In this document: positions 7,344-17,300 of the stretch, piece by piece
Layout of the letters: each line of letters begins with the position of its first letter
Position numbering within the stretch: the first letter of the stretch is position 1
Origin: Acidobacteriota bacterium
GTDB lineage: Bacteria; Acidobacteriota; Blastocatellia; RBC074
Direction of reading: 5' to 3'
Assembly: GCA_018269055.1 (NCBI GenBank)
Contig: JAFDVI010000044.1
Span: forward strand, 1 to 53,385
Length of the DNA stretch: 53,385 bases
Notes under the pieces: model-generated
The model's input: the letters and a program-made list of their open reading frames with translations, nothing else
Told to the model about the DNA's origin: nothing
Databases searched by the model: none
Program-made: the position numbers and the translations under genes

Positions 7344-9449
7344 TCAAAAAGGAGCATGTGGAGCATTAAAGTATCCGGGACCGGGGTGCAGGATGATTTG
7401 CGGATCATCACTGGGATTAGCGTCAGTCGGAACACCTCGCAGAAAATTTTGCATGGATGCTCCTCCTTCGACAGCATAAAGCGTCAGAACTCCCCGGACA
7501 GCATGAATCCGAATTGTCGCGGATGGCTTTCCAGGCCGGTTGAAAGTCACAATCTCTTCATCTCTGGCAGCATCGTGGACAGAAGTCCATGTTCCGGATT
7601 CAGACGGTGTTGGAACTTGGTAGGCACGGTAACCCTGTGTTCTCCAAGTGCCGTCGGCGTTTATCCAGAAATTGATGGTAAATCCTGTTGCGTCCCATCC
7701 ACTGTAATCGTTGTAATGAACCACCCCTGTCGGCGAAATTGAGTATTGAACGTGCCAAACTCCCGTAAGGTTATCTGGCATGGAGGGCTGCCGGAGACTG
7801 GGATTGCCCTGAGGTGGTTCGTCTTTCCAGCACCGATCTCGCAATGAGCCGGGGATGTCATTATCGCAATGCAGCGCGCTATACCAATTGCCATCATCGC
7901 CATAGCCCGTGAATTGATGCCCAGCGGCGATGGCCGCACTCGACGGACGCGTACGGATCATGTCACTGCCATCAATCCGTCCGTCGTCGTCTTCGCCTGG
8001 GATCAGGATTGTCTTATCCCAAAACGCCGCAAACTCAATTACCCAATACCATCTTCCCGTGGCCGTGCTGTAAGTGCGTCCGATTCCAGCCACTTTCCAG
8101 GCAGGGTTTAGCAACACGTCATTTTCCCTGGACGAAGATTTCCAAACGTCGAGCGCTTGTTGAGCAGAAAGATTGCCTGCCGCTACAAGTGCATCCAGGC
8201 TGGTTATTGGCTGGAAGCCAAAAGCGTGAGCGCGGGCCTCAACGCCTCTTCCAAGACTGTCAATAGTGCTTACTGTATTACGAGCCGCCAAGTCACGGCT
8301 TAAAAAATCACTTGACTGCGTTAGTGCAATTGACGGGCGAATCGGCCCCAAGAACCTGGTTTCTCGGTATGCACCAATCAGACGCACTAATTCTTTCTCC
8401 TCATCATCAAGAGGAATTGCCCCTGCAGGAGGGCCTCCCGGAGAAGGTGTAGGAACCGGGGTGGGTGTCGGAGTTGGAACTGGAGTTGGCGTCGGATTCG
8501 GAGTGGGAGTTGGAGTCGGCGTTGGTGTTGAACTTGGCGTTGGACTGGGTGTGGCACGCGGAGTCGGTGTCGGGGTTGGCGAGCCGCCGAGCGTTGTGGC
8601 GACTGCCGTATTCGACGGAGGTGAAAGCAGCACCCCACTTTCCGGCCATTTAATTTGGTACAAATAAGTTGTCCCCGGCGTCAGGTTCGTATCAACAAAT
8701 TGGCTCGGCAACGCGCTGACGGAGGTAAGAAAATTGAATCCTAGCGGCTCGGCAGCGGTGGTACGGTAAATACGAACAGTGGTGATTCGTCTGGTGCTTC
8801 GTATTTGCCAAAATAACTCAATCTGTGTTGACGACATGGCCGTGGCAGAAAGTGTTTCGTTCCCCAGCGGCGTTGGAGCAGGACTTGGAGTTGGGGAAGG
8901 AGTTGGCATCGGAGTCGGCGTTGAAACCGGTGTCGGGCTTGGAGTCGCAATTGGAGTTGCGGTCGGCGTCGGTGTCGGCCCTCCCGCCAATCGTACGGAA
9001 GCTGTATTTGACGGGCTGGACAACAAAACTCCGCCTGCTTTTACCGTTTTAACCACATACAGGTAAGCACCATGTGGGTTTGGAACTTGATCAACATAAG
9101 ACCTGGCGCTTTCTGCCAATGATGCGACCATTACAAAATTCTCCGGACCATCAGCTTCTGTACGATAAACGCGAATTGATGAATTCGATCCGGGATTACT
9201 TATGCTCCAAGATAGCTTTACTTGAGAACCTGCCATCGGCTCCGCCGTTAGAGTTATCGTTTGAATCGGACCGGCAACAACGTGTTTCCCAGACCAGGTA
9301 AAAGCGCTGAAAACCATGGCAAAGCACAAGACAGCGACTACCCCTCTGGCGAGTTCCGGGCCGAGCCATTTCATGACTCTATTGTCTAAAACAACAGAAT
9401 TCTTTTTTAGCCTGACAGACGACGACCTTCTTTTGTTATTTGGCACCAT
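7344..9449 (-). CDS. secreted Fn3-like/CAP-like protein, copy 2, with PT-rich linkers
   Basis: This 701-residue paralogue of the gene at 4536-6515 has the same order: basic N-terminus; signal anchor (about 32-52); Fn3-like module; Pro/Thr-rich linker of about 40 residues; second Fn3-like module; second PT-rich linker of about 45 residues; CAP-like domain (about 350-480, LIGAYRETRFLGPI); and the same C-terminal domain (LTGVWHVQYSI, GTWRTQGYRAYQ, IRIHAVRGVLTLYAVEGG). The (PT)n linkers replace short linkers in copy 1 and produce the GT-rich low-complexity DNA at 8440-8590 and 8880-8990. The CAP-like His is again absent (STIDSLGRG), as in copy 1, so the change predates the duplication. ATG 9449 is preceded by a GAGGGAA-like ribosome site. 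Probably extracellular or surface; function unknown. Confidence 0.75.
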   Translation of the reverse strand: MVPNNKRRSSSVRLKKNSVVLDNRVMKWLGPELARGVVAVLCFAMVFSAFTWSGKHVVAGPIQTITLTAEPMAGSQVKLSWSISNPGSNSSIRVYRTEADGPENFVMVASLAESARSYVDQVPNPHGAYLYVVKTVKAGGVLLSSPSNTASVRLAGGPTPTPTATPIATPSPTPVSTPTPMPTPSPTPSPAPTPLGNETLSATAMSSTQIELFWQIRSTRRITTVRIYRTTAAEPLGFNFLTSVSALPSQFVDTNLTPGTTYLYQIKWPESGVLLSPPSNTAVATTLGGSPTPTPTPRATPSPTPSSTPTPTPTPTPNPTPTPVPTPTPTPVPTPSPGGPPAGAIPLDDEEKELVRLIGAYRETRFLGPIRPSIALTQSSDFLSRDLAARNTVSTIDSLGRGVEARAHAFGFQPITSLDALVAAGNLSAQQALDVWKSSSRENDVLLNPAWKVAGIGRTYSTATGRWYWVIEFAAFWDKTILIPGEDDDGRIDGSDMIRTRPSSAAIAAGHQFTGYGDDGNWYSALHCDNDIPGSLRDRCWKDEPPQGNPSLRQPSMPDNLTGVWHVQYSISPTGVVHYNDYSGWDATGFTINFWINADGTWRTQGYRAYQVPTPSESGTWTSVHDAARDEEIVTFNRPGKPSATIRIHAVRGVLTLYAVEGGASMQNFLRGVPTDANPSDDPQIILHPGPGYFNAPHAPF

Positions 9450-10276
9450 TTCAATTCCCTCTATTACCTTAAGATTGCGAGCTATTTATTCGACAACCTA
9501 CATCGCTCATTTTTATGCTTGGGTAAGCACACGTTTACCGTCCGCCAGATAGCCCAGTAACCGGCTAAACTCTGACGCCACTCAAAGAATGACGACCATT
9601 CTTTGAGCGTAGTTATTTATCGAATTCGGGGTTAGTGATAACTTGAGCGGGGCTTACCAAAACAATTTAACTTCCGACTAACATACGACCAGCATTAGAA
9701 CACACTTCTCCTTACCTATTTACTGATAGGCCATTTTTGCGACTCCGTTTGGGCGCTGAGACAGAGAACGACACTCTGCCTCAACGGGCGAAGTCACTAC
9801 CTAGGTACAGTTTTGGGTAAACGAATCAGATTACTGTCTGTGCAGTCGCCAGGTGGTGTGTAGCCACGGGGGTAAATAGAAGGGCTAAGAAGATGATTGA
9901 ACTTGTTTGTAGTATGGGCGATGCACTGAATTTCTGATCGCAGCGCTATTCGCAGTCAACGGCATTTTTGGGAGCATAAAATGAGACACTTCGGTCACTC
10001 ACAAGGCCGTAGATGAATAGCTTCAATGAGCAATATGCGGTGAGTTTGAAGGGCAAGCACCTGACGAACTCAGGTGAGATGGGATGCTGTAACGCAAGAT
10101 TAAATACTACGCGAATAACTTAGTGTCAAGCATTAAAAACAGAGGCATTAATAAATTTTCCAATGTAACTTAGCTACAGGAAAAAATTACAAGGCAGATA
10201 AATTCAGATGCGCGATCAGAGTACACATGGGCACCAACACCTTTGAAATTTCAGCCGACCTGATAACTAAAAATGA
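9450..10276. other. 827-bp gene-free region with one strong hairpin
   Basis: No supported gene. The clearest structure is a perfect 11-bp hairpin, CTCAAAGAATG (9581-9591) with its complement at 9597-9607, 5-base loop, about 130 bases upstream of copy 2's start. A weaker 7-bp hairpin (CACCTGA...TCAGGTG) lies near 10060. The DNA is AT-richer than the surrounding genes. An unrecognised small RNA or decayed gene cannot be excluded; I found no tRNA or known riboswitch pattern. Confidence 0.45.
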
Positions 10277-10322
10277 GCGAGCCGGATAGCTGAATTTTGA
10301 CTGATTCAGCTATCCGGCTCGC
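10277..10322 (-). terminator. strong intrinsic terminator after the ferredoxin gene
   Basis: A perfect 18-bp stem (10277-10294 with 10305-10322) with a 10-base loop is followed on the minus strand by TCATTTTTAGTT. On the plus strand it is followed by CAAAAAA. It lies 23 bases beyond the ferredoxin stop and is the best-formed terminator in the window. It should isolate the ferredoxin transcript from the empty region to the left. Confidence 0.8.
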
Positions 10323-10345
10323 CAAAAAACCGCGTTGAGAATGGG

Positions 10346-10606
10346 TTATTTGAAATAGTTGGCGTTTATTTCAATATAATTCTGCCATTGCTCTGGAACG
10401 TCTTCATCACGGTAAATTGCTTCAACCGGGCAGGCAGGCTGACAGGCTCCACAATCAATGCATTCGTCTGGATTGATATAGAGTTGGGTTGCCGCTTCAA
10501 ATTCTTGTTCGTCCTTGCGGGGGTGAATGCAATCCACAGGGCAGACCTCAACACAAGCCGTATCTTTAGTGCCAATGCACGGTTCACAAATGATGTAAAC
10601 TGCCAT
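10346..10606 (-). CDS. ferredoxin with two iron-sulfur cluster motifs
   Basis: This 86-residue cytoplasmic electron carrier is translated from ATG 10606 (AAGGAG eight bases upstream), not from the longer frame. The first cluster motif is CEPCIGTKDTACVEVCP with the following DC; the second is CIDCGACQPACP. The spacing of the first cluster is that of the seven-iron/2[4Fe-4S] ferredoxins common in Acidobacteriota and Deinococcota. The tail INANYFK is also typical of that subgroup. It is followed by a strong terminator and preceded by a 200-bp gap, so it is probably monocistronic. The partner is unknown; the GltD-like flavoprotein at 25147 is one candidate in this window, without direct evidence. 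Confidence 0.92.
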   Translation of the reverse strand: MAVYIICEPCIGTKDTACVEVCPVDCIHPRKDEQEFEAATQLYINPDECIDCGACQPACPVEAIYRDEDVPEQWQNYIEINANYFK

Positions 10607-10745
10607 TATCGCTGTCTCCTTCCTCGAAGATTCGGGTGATAAACTAATTTTTGAACGGATAATTCTCGGCCAGGGCGACCGAGCGGGTATTGTACTGTAA
10701 GACCCATTGATTGCAAGCCAATGAGAAAATGAAAAGTTAAGGCTT

Positions 10746-10793
10746 CCGCTTTCAGTTGGCATGGCCAACGTTGGCTTTGCCGCCTGAAAGCGG
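10746..10793 (-). terminator. nested hairpin downstream of the giant BNR/NHL gene
   Basis: CCGCTTTCAG (10746-10755) pairs perfectly with 10784-10793. Inside it TTGGC/GCCAA (10756-10760 with 10764-10768) forms a second small hairpin. It begins 15 bases past the stop at 10808 and probably ends or stabilises that transcript. No clear U-run follows, so it may instead belong to the group of extragenic inverted repeats seen across the window. Confidence 0.45.
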
Positions 10794-10807
10794 ACACAGG
10801 TTTACGG

Positions 10808-13800
10808 TCATTTGATGTTGATCTGAACCGTGTTCGAGATTTTGCCATCAACAGTCAATTTGACATCCACATCGCCTTTTCCAATCAGGGCACGGCTCAA
10901 ACGAATGTTTGCTTGATCCAGTCCCACAAAATCGCCTTGTGTTCCCAGATACAGCAATTCAGCGTTTGCCCCGCCAACCGTCGCCAAGGAGTTCGCCAGC
11001 GAACTGCGGAACCGCACTCCCGTGCCGTAGGCAATTAGGAAGACCTGATCGGATTCCGGCCCCAGATCAATGGGCACGGCCACGGCCCTGCCTGTTATCG
11101 AATCAAAGCGCGAAACAGGTTCATAAACCTGTTCGCCATTGGCGCGAACCCTGAAAACGACGGCAGCGGCAACGCCCTGTCCGTCTGAACTGGCCGAAAA
11201 CAGCCCCGGAGCCACTGAAGCAATCTGCAAAACTCCAGTGGAAACCGTTCCGTCGCCGGAAGTTATGCTCACGGTCGCCGCGCCATTCGCGGTTCCGGGT
11301 GGGATCTGGAAGTTCACCTGTGTGGGAGCAACAAAAAACAGTGGCGATAACCGCTCGATCCCCGAAGCATCCCGCACGGCAACGGATGTGTTGCCAAGCG
11401 TTGTCGGCAACGGAACCGTTCCGCCAACTTGAATGCTGGTCGCCAAATTTTGTCCAAACGCCGCAGCAATCAAATCGCTGGCCAAAACATCGCCCAGGAA
11501 GCTGGCAGCGGAAACGCTGGCGACTGTTTTCAACGAATTGGCGTTGAAAACCTTGCGAATGCGTTGATTGTTGAAATCGGCGATGTACATGTTTCCGGCT
11601 TTATCAAACGTTACATCGTTCGGATAAGCCAGTTGTGCGCCGAGCGGCGAACCGCCATCGCCGCTGAATCCGCCGACCCCGGTTCCGACAACCGTTGTGA
11701 TGACATTGGTCGCCGCCGTGACTTTGCGGATGACGTGATTGTACAGATCGGCGATGTACAGATTGCCGTCCGAGTCTGTAGTGATAAAGGATTGCGGATC
11801 AATTTCGGCGCTGGTGGCTGGGCCGCCATCGCCGCTGTAACCAAAATTTCCCGTCCCGACATAGTTCGTAAGCGTTCCATTGGTCGCCACACGTCGCACC
11901 CTGCCATCAAATGCGTCGAGCACAAAAACGACGCCGGTACGATCAACCGTCACGCCATAAGGCAACAGGAACTGCGCACTGACGGCCGCGCCGCCATCCC
12001 CTCCGGTTCCGATTCGTCCGTCCCCGGCAATTGTGGAAATGATGCCTGTGTTGGCGGTGACCTTGCGGACTCGACGGTTGAGCGCATCGGCTATGTACAA
12101 GTTATCCGCCCCATCAATCGCAATTTGGAATGGTGTATTCAATTGAGCCTGGGTTGCCGGACCACCATCTCCGCCAAAGGTGTCGGCGCCGGTTCCGGCA
12201 ACTGTGGTGATCACTCCGTTGGGAGCGACCTTGCGGATGCGATGATTTGCGGTATCGGAAATGTAAACACTCCCGGTGGAATCAACCGCCACGCTCTGAG
12301 GTTGGTTGAACGTCGCGTTGATTGCCTGGCCGCCGTCGCCACTGGAACCCAGCATTCCGTTACCCGCAAAAGGCAAAATGACTCCGGCGGGAGTCACTTT
12401 GCGGACGCGATTGTTCGCAGAATCGGCGATGTAAAGATTGCCCGCCGCATCCGTTGCCACGCCGGTCGGCAGGAACAGGTTGGCTCCGAGGGCAGCGCCG
12501 CCGTCTCCGGCATTCCCGAACTGACCATTTCCGGCCAGCGTCGTAATGATTTGTTGCGCGTTGAAATTGACCAGCAGTTTTGCACTGGAAGCATTCCCTC
12601 TGACATCCCAGGCAGTGACTGTCAAATTATTCGGGCCGTTTTGCAATGCGATACTCGGCACAGTCCAGGAAGTCGTTCCTCCGGCGACGCCGCTTCCGCC
12701 CCGGTCGTTGCTCCATCGAACCAAGAATACAGAAGCGTTATCTGAAGCGGTTCCGCTCAGCGTCAATGGGGATGTGGAAGTCGTGAAGGTTGCCGCCGAA
12801 GTCGGCGTGGTGATGGCGATGGTTGGAGCAACGGTGTCATTCGCCGAAGCAAAAATGATTCGGCGAACTCGGAGGTTTTCGCGGTCTCCGATATACACAT
12901 TACCCACCGAATCCACCGCAACAGAATTGGGCGTTGCCAATCGCGAAGCCAATGCAGCCAATCCATCGCCGTTAAAGCCGGACAAACCGACTCCGGCAAT
13001 TGTGGTGATGATGTTATTTCCGGCGCTGACTTTTCGGATGCGGCTATTGCCTCTGTCCGCAAAGTACAAATTGCCTGCCGAATCAAACGTTACGCCAGCG
13101 GGAACGCTGACACGCGCATCGGTTGCCAAACCTCCATCTCCCGCAAACCCTGTCGAGCCTGTTCCGACAATCGTGCTGATTTTGCCATCGGCATTGTTGA
13201 TGCGGCGAATGCGATTGTTTCCGCTGTCCGCGATCACCAGGTTTCCACTGTTATCAAACGTCACGTTGATGGGAGCGTTGACCGCCGCTTCTGTCGCAGG
13301 TCTGTCATCGCCGTTGTATGTCGCCGATCCGGTACCCGCAACCGTGCTGATGGTTCCGGTTGCCACGGCAATTTTACGAACGCGGTTGTTGCCGAATTCG
13401 GCGAAATAAACATCGCCGGTGTTTTTGTCCACCGTCAATCCGTACGGAAAATTCAAGCTGGCGTTGAGCGCCGGGCCATTATCCCCGCTGAATCCGGATT
13501 GACCGTTTCCGGCGATGGTGCTGATTTTGCCGTCGGCAGCGGTAACTTTGCGAACTCGGTTGTTGGAAACGTCAGAAATGTACAGATTGCCCGATCCATC
13601 AACAGCGATCCCAGCAGGTTGATTGAGCCGAGCCGTCGTCGCCAGTTCGCCGTCTCCGCTGAAGCCTGCGGAACCCGGCGTCCCGGCAACCGTCGAAATG
13701 ATACCGTTCGGGGCGACCTTTCTGATGGTGTGGTTATCAATATCAGCGATGAAAAGATTGCCTTCACCATCAAGGGCAATTTGGTACGGGCGGGAAATGC

Positions 13801-16800
13801 GCGCAGCGGCAGCCTGTCCGCCATCGCCGCTGGAACCGTTTGCGCCGGTTCCGGCGACCGTTACCATCACAGCATCCGGCATGGAGGTGATGGAGATGGA
13901 AGCACGTCCGATGTTACCAATCGCGTCTCGCGCAGTCACCGTGATCAGATTGATTCCGGGCGAAAGCGGCACGCCGGTCACAGTCCAAGCGCCCGTTGCC
14001 GGAGTGAACACTGCTGTTCCGGATGCCCCGCGGTCTGATTGCCAAGTGACAGAAGAAACAGCGTTGTTGTCGGTCGCTTTTCCGGCCATATTGATCAACC
14101 CGCTGCTGTTTGAAACCGAAGTTGTCGGGTCGGTGATTTCCACAACCGGCGCATCGGAATCCAGTTTTCCGGCTTGCGTCACGACAAAGGTTCGTCCGGC
14201 AATCGTCGCCGTCGCCGTCCGGGAGTTAAACGATGTATTTTCAGTTGCCTGGAAGTTGGCGGCGCCGTCACCATTTCCGCTGCCGGTGACGGTCAACCAC
14301 GAAGCGTTTGAGGTTGCAGTCCAGTTACAGCCGCCCGGCGAGGCTTTCACAGCAATCGTGCCGGGAGTTGCCGCAGAACCGATTTCACGCGTCGGCGAAG
14401 TCAGCGAATAACTGCATCCGCTGTTATTGATCATGGTTCGCCAAGCGCCTCGCCCGTGCGTAAAGGCGTAAATCGAAGTGACGCCGCCCGAAACCTGTAC
14501 CAACACTTTTTCGGTAATGGCATTGGCAAAGCCAGTGGTTTCCTGCGCCCAATTGGCCCCGCCATCTGTGCTGACAAATACACCAACATCCGTTCCAACA
14601 TACAGCCGCGCAGTGTTGGAAGGATCTATCGCCAAACAGTGAACCGGCACATCCGGAATGCGCCCGGTTGGATTGCCGCCTGCGCCCTGGCTGCCGTCGG
14701 CAGCAGCCCAGGTAACGCCGCCGTCAATTGATCTGTAAACGTGAACGCCTCCGAAATTGGAATATGTTGCGTACGCGATGTCGCGATTGTTTGGATCAAA
14801 GGTTACAGAAGAAACCCAGCCGTCCCTGGGTTGAGAAAACGGCCAATCCGTCACACTGGTCGCCGTCAACGCTGCGCTGTTGCGCAACACAAGGCCGTCT
14901 CCCATGCCGACCAGCATGCGATTGGAATCGGTTGGCGCGATGGCCATGGCGCTGACCGATTCCGTGCCGGCGGTCAGCGAACTACCGCGCGACCAAAATG
15001 CTGCGCCGTTTGTCGTGCGCCACAGGTAATACCCGCCCGTCCAAAGCCGCCCGGAATCGCTTGGGTCCATTACCAACGGAGACACGAAATATCCGCCGAC
15101 ATCACTGATGCCAAACGTCGAATCCCCGAACGTATTGCCGCCATCGGTGCTCTTTCGAAAAGAAATGTCCGGGTAAGTCCCATACAAAACATTGGCGTTG
15201 GCCTGGTCAATTGCGACTTCGCCGCCATCGCCGCCGTTAATTAACCGCCAGGCGTTTGCGCCTTTATCGTCCGTGCCTAGAACCGTTCCGTTGTCCTGCG
15301 TGCCCCCCAAATAGGTTTTGCCGTCGGCGGAAACCGCGCCGCCGTAAAATTGGGTCACACCATAATTGTTATTGAGCGCGATCCATTTGACGGCAATGGA
15401 ATTCGGATTGCAGACATTGGCCGGAGTCGTGGCTGTCGTCGCGCGCGAGTTATCGGTGCGGAACAGGCCGCCATCGTTGCCGATGTAAACGGTCTGATTG
15501 GATGCTCCGTCGTATTTCGGATGAAAAACGATCGTGTGTTGATCCGGGTGAATCGCTCCCGGCTCAAAATTTCCGTTGGCATAAGCCTGCCCCGCGACGC
15601 CCCAGTTCACGCCGCCGTCATCAGAGCGGGCAATTTCAATTCCGCCAACCCAGACTCGATTGGAATCCACCGGATCAACCGCGATTGCCAGGTCATACCA
15701 CCCCTGGGCAAAGACGAAATCCTGCACGTCGTATCCGCAATCCGTCGCAGCCGCTCCCACCGAAGCCGCCAGAATCGAACGATTGATTTTGTTGGCGTCG
15801 GTGTTGCGAACCTGCGCAGTCCAATTGGTTCCTCCGTTCGTCGAACGGAACACAGCGAACAACGAAAACTGCGAATCATTGTTTTGAATGCTGGAAGCGA
15901 CGGCATAAATCACGTCCTGATTGGAAGGCGCAATGGCCAGCGCCGTTCGCCCCACGCCGGATTCTCTGTAAGCCACATCCCAACTGCCGGAACCGCCCGC
16001 GTCCTGGTTGCGATAAATCAATGCCTGCTCAAAATTTCCGCAGGAGGCAAATACGAAATCCGTGGTTTTGTCCGTGCGAATCGCCAAATCCAGACAGCCG
16101 GAATTGACCGTCACGCCGCGCGGCCCAATCGGATCGTGAACCTTCGACCAGGTCATGCCGCCGTCCAGCGAACGCATCACGCCGGTTTGCGTGGCAGCGT
16201 AAATGTGGCTCTTGTTACTTGAGCTGATCACGATGTCATTGACGAAGTAAAAGTCCACAGTCTTGGTGGCGTCCATCCGCGACCAATTCGCTCCGGCGTC
16301 AATCGTTTTGAAGATGCCCGCACCGCGAAAATCGCCGCTACTCAAATCACCGTCATATTCCGAACCGTACACGCCTTCGCCCGTGCCGACATAAATCGTA
16401 TTGGGATTGCCCGGCTCAAACGCCAGGGCGCTGACGGTAATGTTTCCAATCAAATCCGCAATCGGAGTCCAGGTTTGCCCGGCATTGACGGATTTCCACA
16501 CGCCGCCGCTGACGCCGGCTGCATACATAATGTTCGGGTCATCCGGATTGATGATCAAAGCGCGCGTGCGACCGCCGATGTTGCCTGGCCCCAATTGCGA
16601 CCAACCGGCGGCCGTAAATTCGCTTTCGTTCTTCAACCGGTAAGCCGCTGATTCATTCGCCGTCAAAAAACGATTGAGCGAAGTCGAAAATTGCGGCATG
16701 GAGCGCATCTGCTGTTGCGCCTCGAAATACTTTTCTATCGGAAATTCCTTTTCTCCTACAGGCAAACGCTTTTTCAGAAAGTACTCGGCAGCTTCGCGCG

Positions 16801-17170
16801 GTTTGTCGAAAGCTTCTTCTACTTCTTCATCATGTTTGTCTTCCATGCGGAATCTGGGCCAAGGCATCCCTTCGTCCGTTATTTCCTGGGACGAATTCCG
16901 ACCACCTGACAGCAAGGAGTCGGCTTCCTGCTGAACCAGGGAACGCTGTGATTTGACCTCCCGTTTTGGCTGTTTTTCTTGCGGCAAACGAAAACGGCTT
17001 CCCTGTCTGGAGCGCGCGGCTTCGATGCGCTCTTTTATCGCCGTCTTTTTTCCTTGTCCGGAAGCAGTCAGGAGCGGCAGCAATATACTTGCCGCCACTG
17101 AGGCGACAAGTATCGCCAGAAACAGAGACAAATTTACCTTCATTTTGTTGCGGTTGGCCGACTTGGGCAT
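10808..17170 (-). CDS. giant secreted BNR/BACON/Ig/NHL protein with TIGR03437 end
   Basis: Start ATG 17170 (AAGGAG nine bases upstream) gives 2120 aa. Order: signal anchor (about 12-38); a charged helical region with REAAEYFLKKRLP and MPQFSTSLNRF (about 100-175); a large BNR/sortilin-like beta-propeller region (about 190-905) with repeated SxDGGxxW Asp-boxes; a BACON-like domain (about 912-1000, WTATSNASWLTV); an Ig-like domain (about 1000-1100); six NHL-like repeats (about 1100-1440, each with AGTG...GDGG...YIAD...N-RIRKV); a second Ig-like domain; six more NHL repeats (about 1537-1877); and a TIGR03437-like C-terminal module (about 1883-2120, AYGTGVRFRSSLA, GLDQANIRL). It is an exported or surface protein; propellers suggest binding to glycans or proteins. 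A paralogue lacking the NHL/Ig block is at 34188-37826. Function unknown. Confidence 0.85.
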   Translation of the reverse strand: MPKSANRNKMKVNLSLFLAILVASVAASILLPLLTASGQGKKTAIKERIEAARSRQGSRFRLPQEKQPKREVKSQRSLVQQEADSLLSGGRNSSQEITDEGMPWPRFRMEDKHDEEVEEAFDKPREAAEYFLKKRLPVGEKEFPIEKYFEAQQQMRSMPQFSTSLNRFLTANESAAYRLKNESEFTAAGWSQLGPGNIGGRTRALIINPDDPNIMYAAGVSGGVWKSVNAGQTWTPIADLIGNITVSALAFEPGNPNTIYVGTGEGVYGSEYDGDLSSGDFRGAGIFKTIDAGANWSRMDATKTVDFYFVNDIVISSSNKSHIYAATQTGVMRSLDGGMTWSKVHDPIGPRGVTVNSGCLDLAIRTDKTTDFVFASCGNFEQALIYRNQDAGGSGSWDVAYRESGVGRTALAIAPSNQDVIYAVASSIQNNDSQFSLFAVFRSTNGGTNWTAQVRNTDANKINRSILAASVGAAATDCGYDVQDFVFAQGWYDLAIAVDPVDSNRVWVGGIEIARSDDGGVNWGVAGQAYANGNFEPGAIHPDQHTIVFHPKYDGASNQTVYIGNDGGLFRTDNSRATTATTPANVCNPNSIAVKWIALNNNYGVTQFYGGAVSADGKTYLGGTQDNGTVLGTDDKGANAWRLINGGDGGEVAIDQANANVLYGTYPDISFRKSTDGGNTFGDSTFGISDVGGYFVSPLVMDPSDSGRLWTGGYYLWRTTNGAAFWSRGSSLTAGTESVSAMAIAPTDSNRMLVGMGDGLVLRNSAALTATSVTDWPFSQPRDGWVSSVTFDPNNRDIAYATYSNFGGVHVYRSIDGGVTWAAADGSQGAGGNPTGRIPDVPVHCLAIDPSNTARLYVGTDVGVFVSTDGGANWAQETTGFANAITEKVLVQVSGGVTSIYAFTHGRGAWRTMINNSGCSYSLTSPTREIGSAATPGTIAVKASPGGCNWTATSNASWLTVTGSGNGDGAANFQATENTSFNSRTATATIAGRTFVVTQAGKLDSDAPVVEITDPTTSVSNSSGLINMAGKATDNNAVSSVTWQSDRGASGTAVFTPATGAWTVTGVPLSPGINLITVTARDAIGNIGRASISITSMPDAVMVTVAGTGANGSSGDGGQAAAARISRPYQIALDGEGNLFIADIDNHTIRKVAPNGIISTVAGTPGSAGFSGDGELATTARLNQPAGIAVDGSGNLYISDVSNNRVRKVTAADGKISTIAGNGQSGFSGDNGPALNASLNFPYGLTVDKNTGDVYFAEFGNNRVRKIAVATGTISTVAGTGSATYNGDDRPATEAAVNAPINVTFDNSGNLVIADSGNNRIRRINNADGKISTIVGTGSTGFAGDGGLATDARVSVPAGVTFDSAGNLYFADRGNSRIRKVSAGNNIITTIAGVGLSGFNGDGLAALASRLATPNSVAVDSVGNVYIGDRENLRVRRIIFASANDTVAPTIAITTPTSAATFTTSTSPLTLSGTASDNASVFLVRWSNDRGGSGVAGGTTSWTVPSIALQNGPNNLTVTAWDVRGNASSAKLLVNFNAQQIITTLAGNGQFGNAGDGGAALGANLFLPTGVATDAAGNLYIADSANNRVRKVTPAGVILPFAGNGMLGSSGDGGQAINATFNQPQSVAVDSTGSVYISDTANHRIRKVAPNGVITTVAGTGADTFGGDGGPATQAQLNTPFQIAIDGADNLYIADALNRRVRKVTANTGIISTIAGDGRIGTGGDGGAAVSAQFLLPYGVTVDRTGVVFVLDAFDGRVRRVATNGTLTNYVGTGNFGYSGDGGPATSAEIDPQSFITTDSDGNLYIADLYNHVIRKVTAATNVITTVVGTGVGGFSGDGGSPLGAQLAYPNDVTFDKAGNMYIADFNNQRIRKVFNANSLKTVASVSAASFLGDVLASDLIAAAFGQNLATSIQVGGTVPLPTTLGNTSVAVRDASGIERLSPLFFVAPTQVNFQIPPGTANGAATVSITSGDGTVSTGVLQIASVAPGLFSASSDGQGVAAAVVFRVRANGEQVYEPVSRFDSITGRAVAVPIDLGPESDQVFLIAYGTGVRFRSSLANSLATVGGANAELLYLGTQGDFVGLDQANIRLSRALIGKGDVDVKLTVDGKISNTVQINIK

Positions 17171-17300
17171 GTGGTTACTCTCCTTCGTATTCGGGGCTGA
17201 GCGCGCAAACATTCCTGCGGTAAAAATGATTACGCCAGCTTGAATTGTCAGTGACTGGTTGCCGGTTGATGGTTTCACCCGGCGGAATGATCGTGGTTGT

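Noticed and set aside
8440..8990. GT-rich low-complexity repeats resembling a microsatellite
   Set aside because: They are the DNA of the Pro/Thr-rich linkers of a coding gene, in frame throughout.
11429..16222. Plus-strand frames of 438 (11429-12745) and 290 (15350-16222) codons
   Set aside because: They mirror the repeats of the BNR/NHL gene on the other strand and have composition typical of antisense frames.
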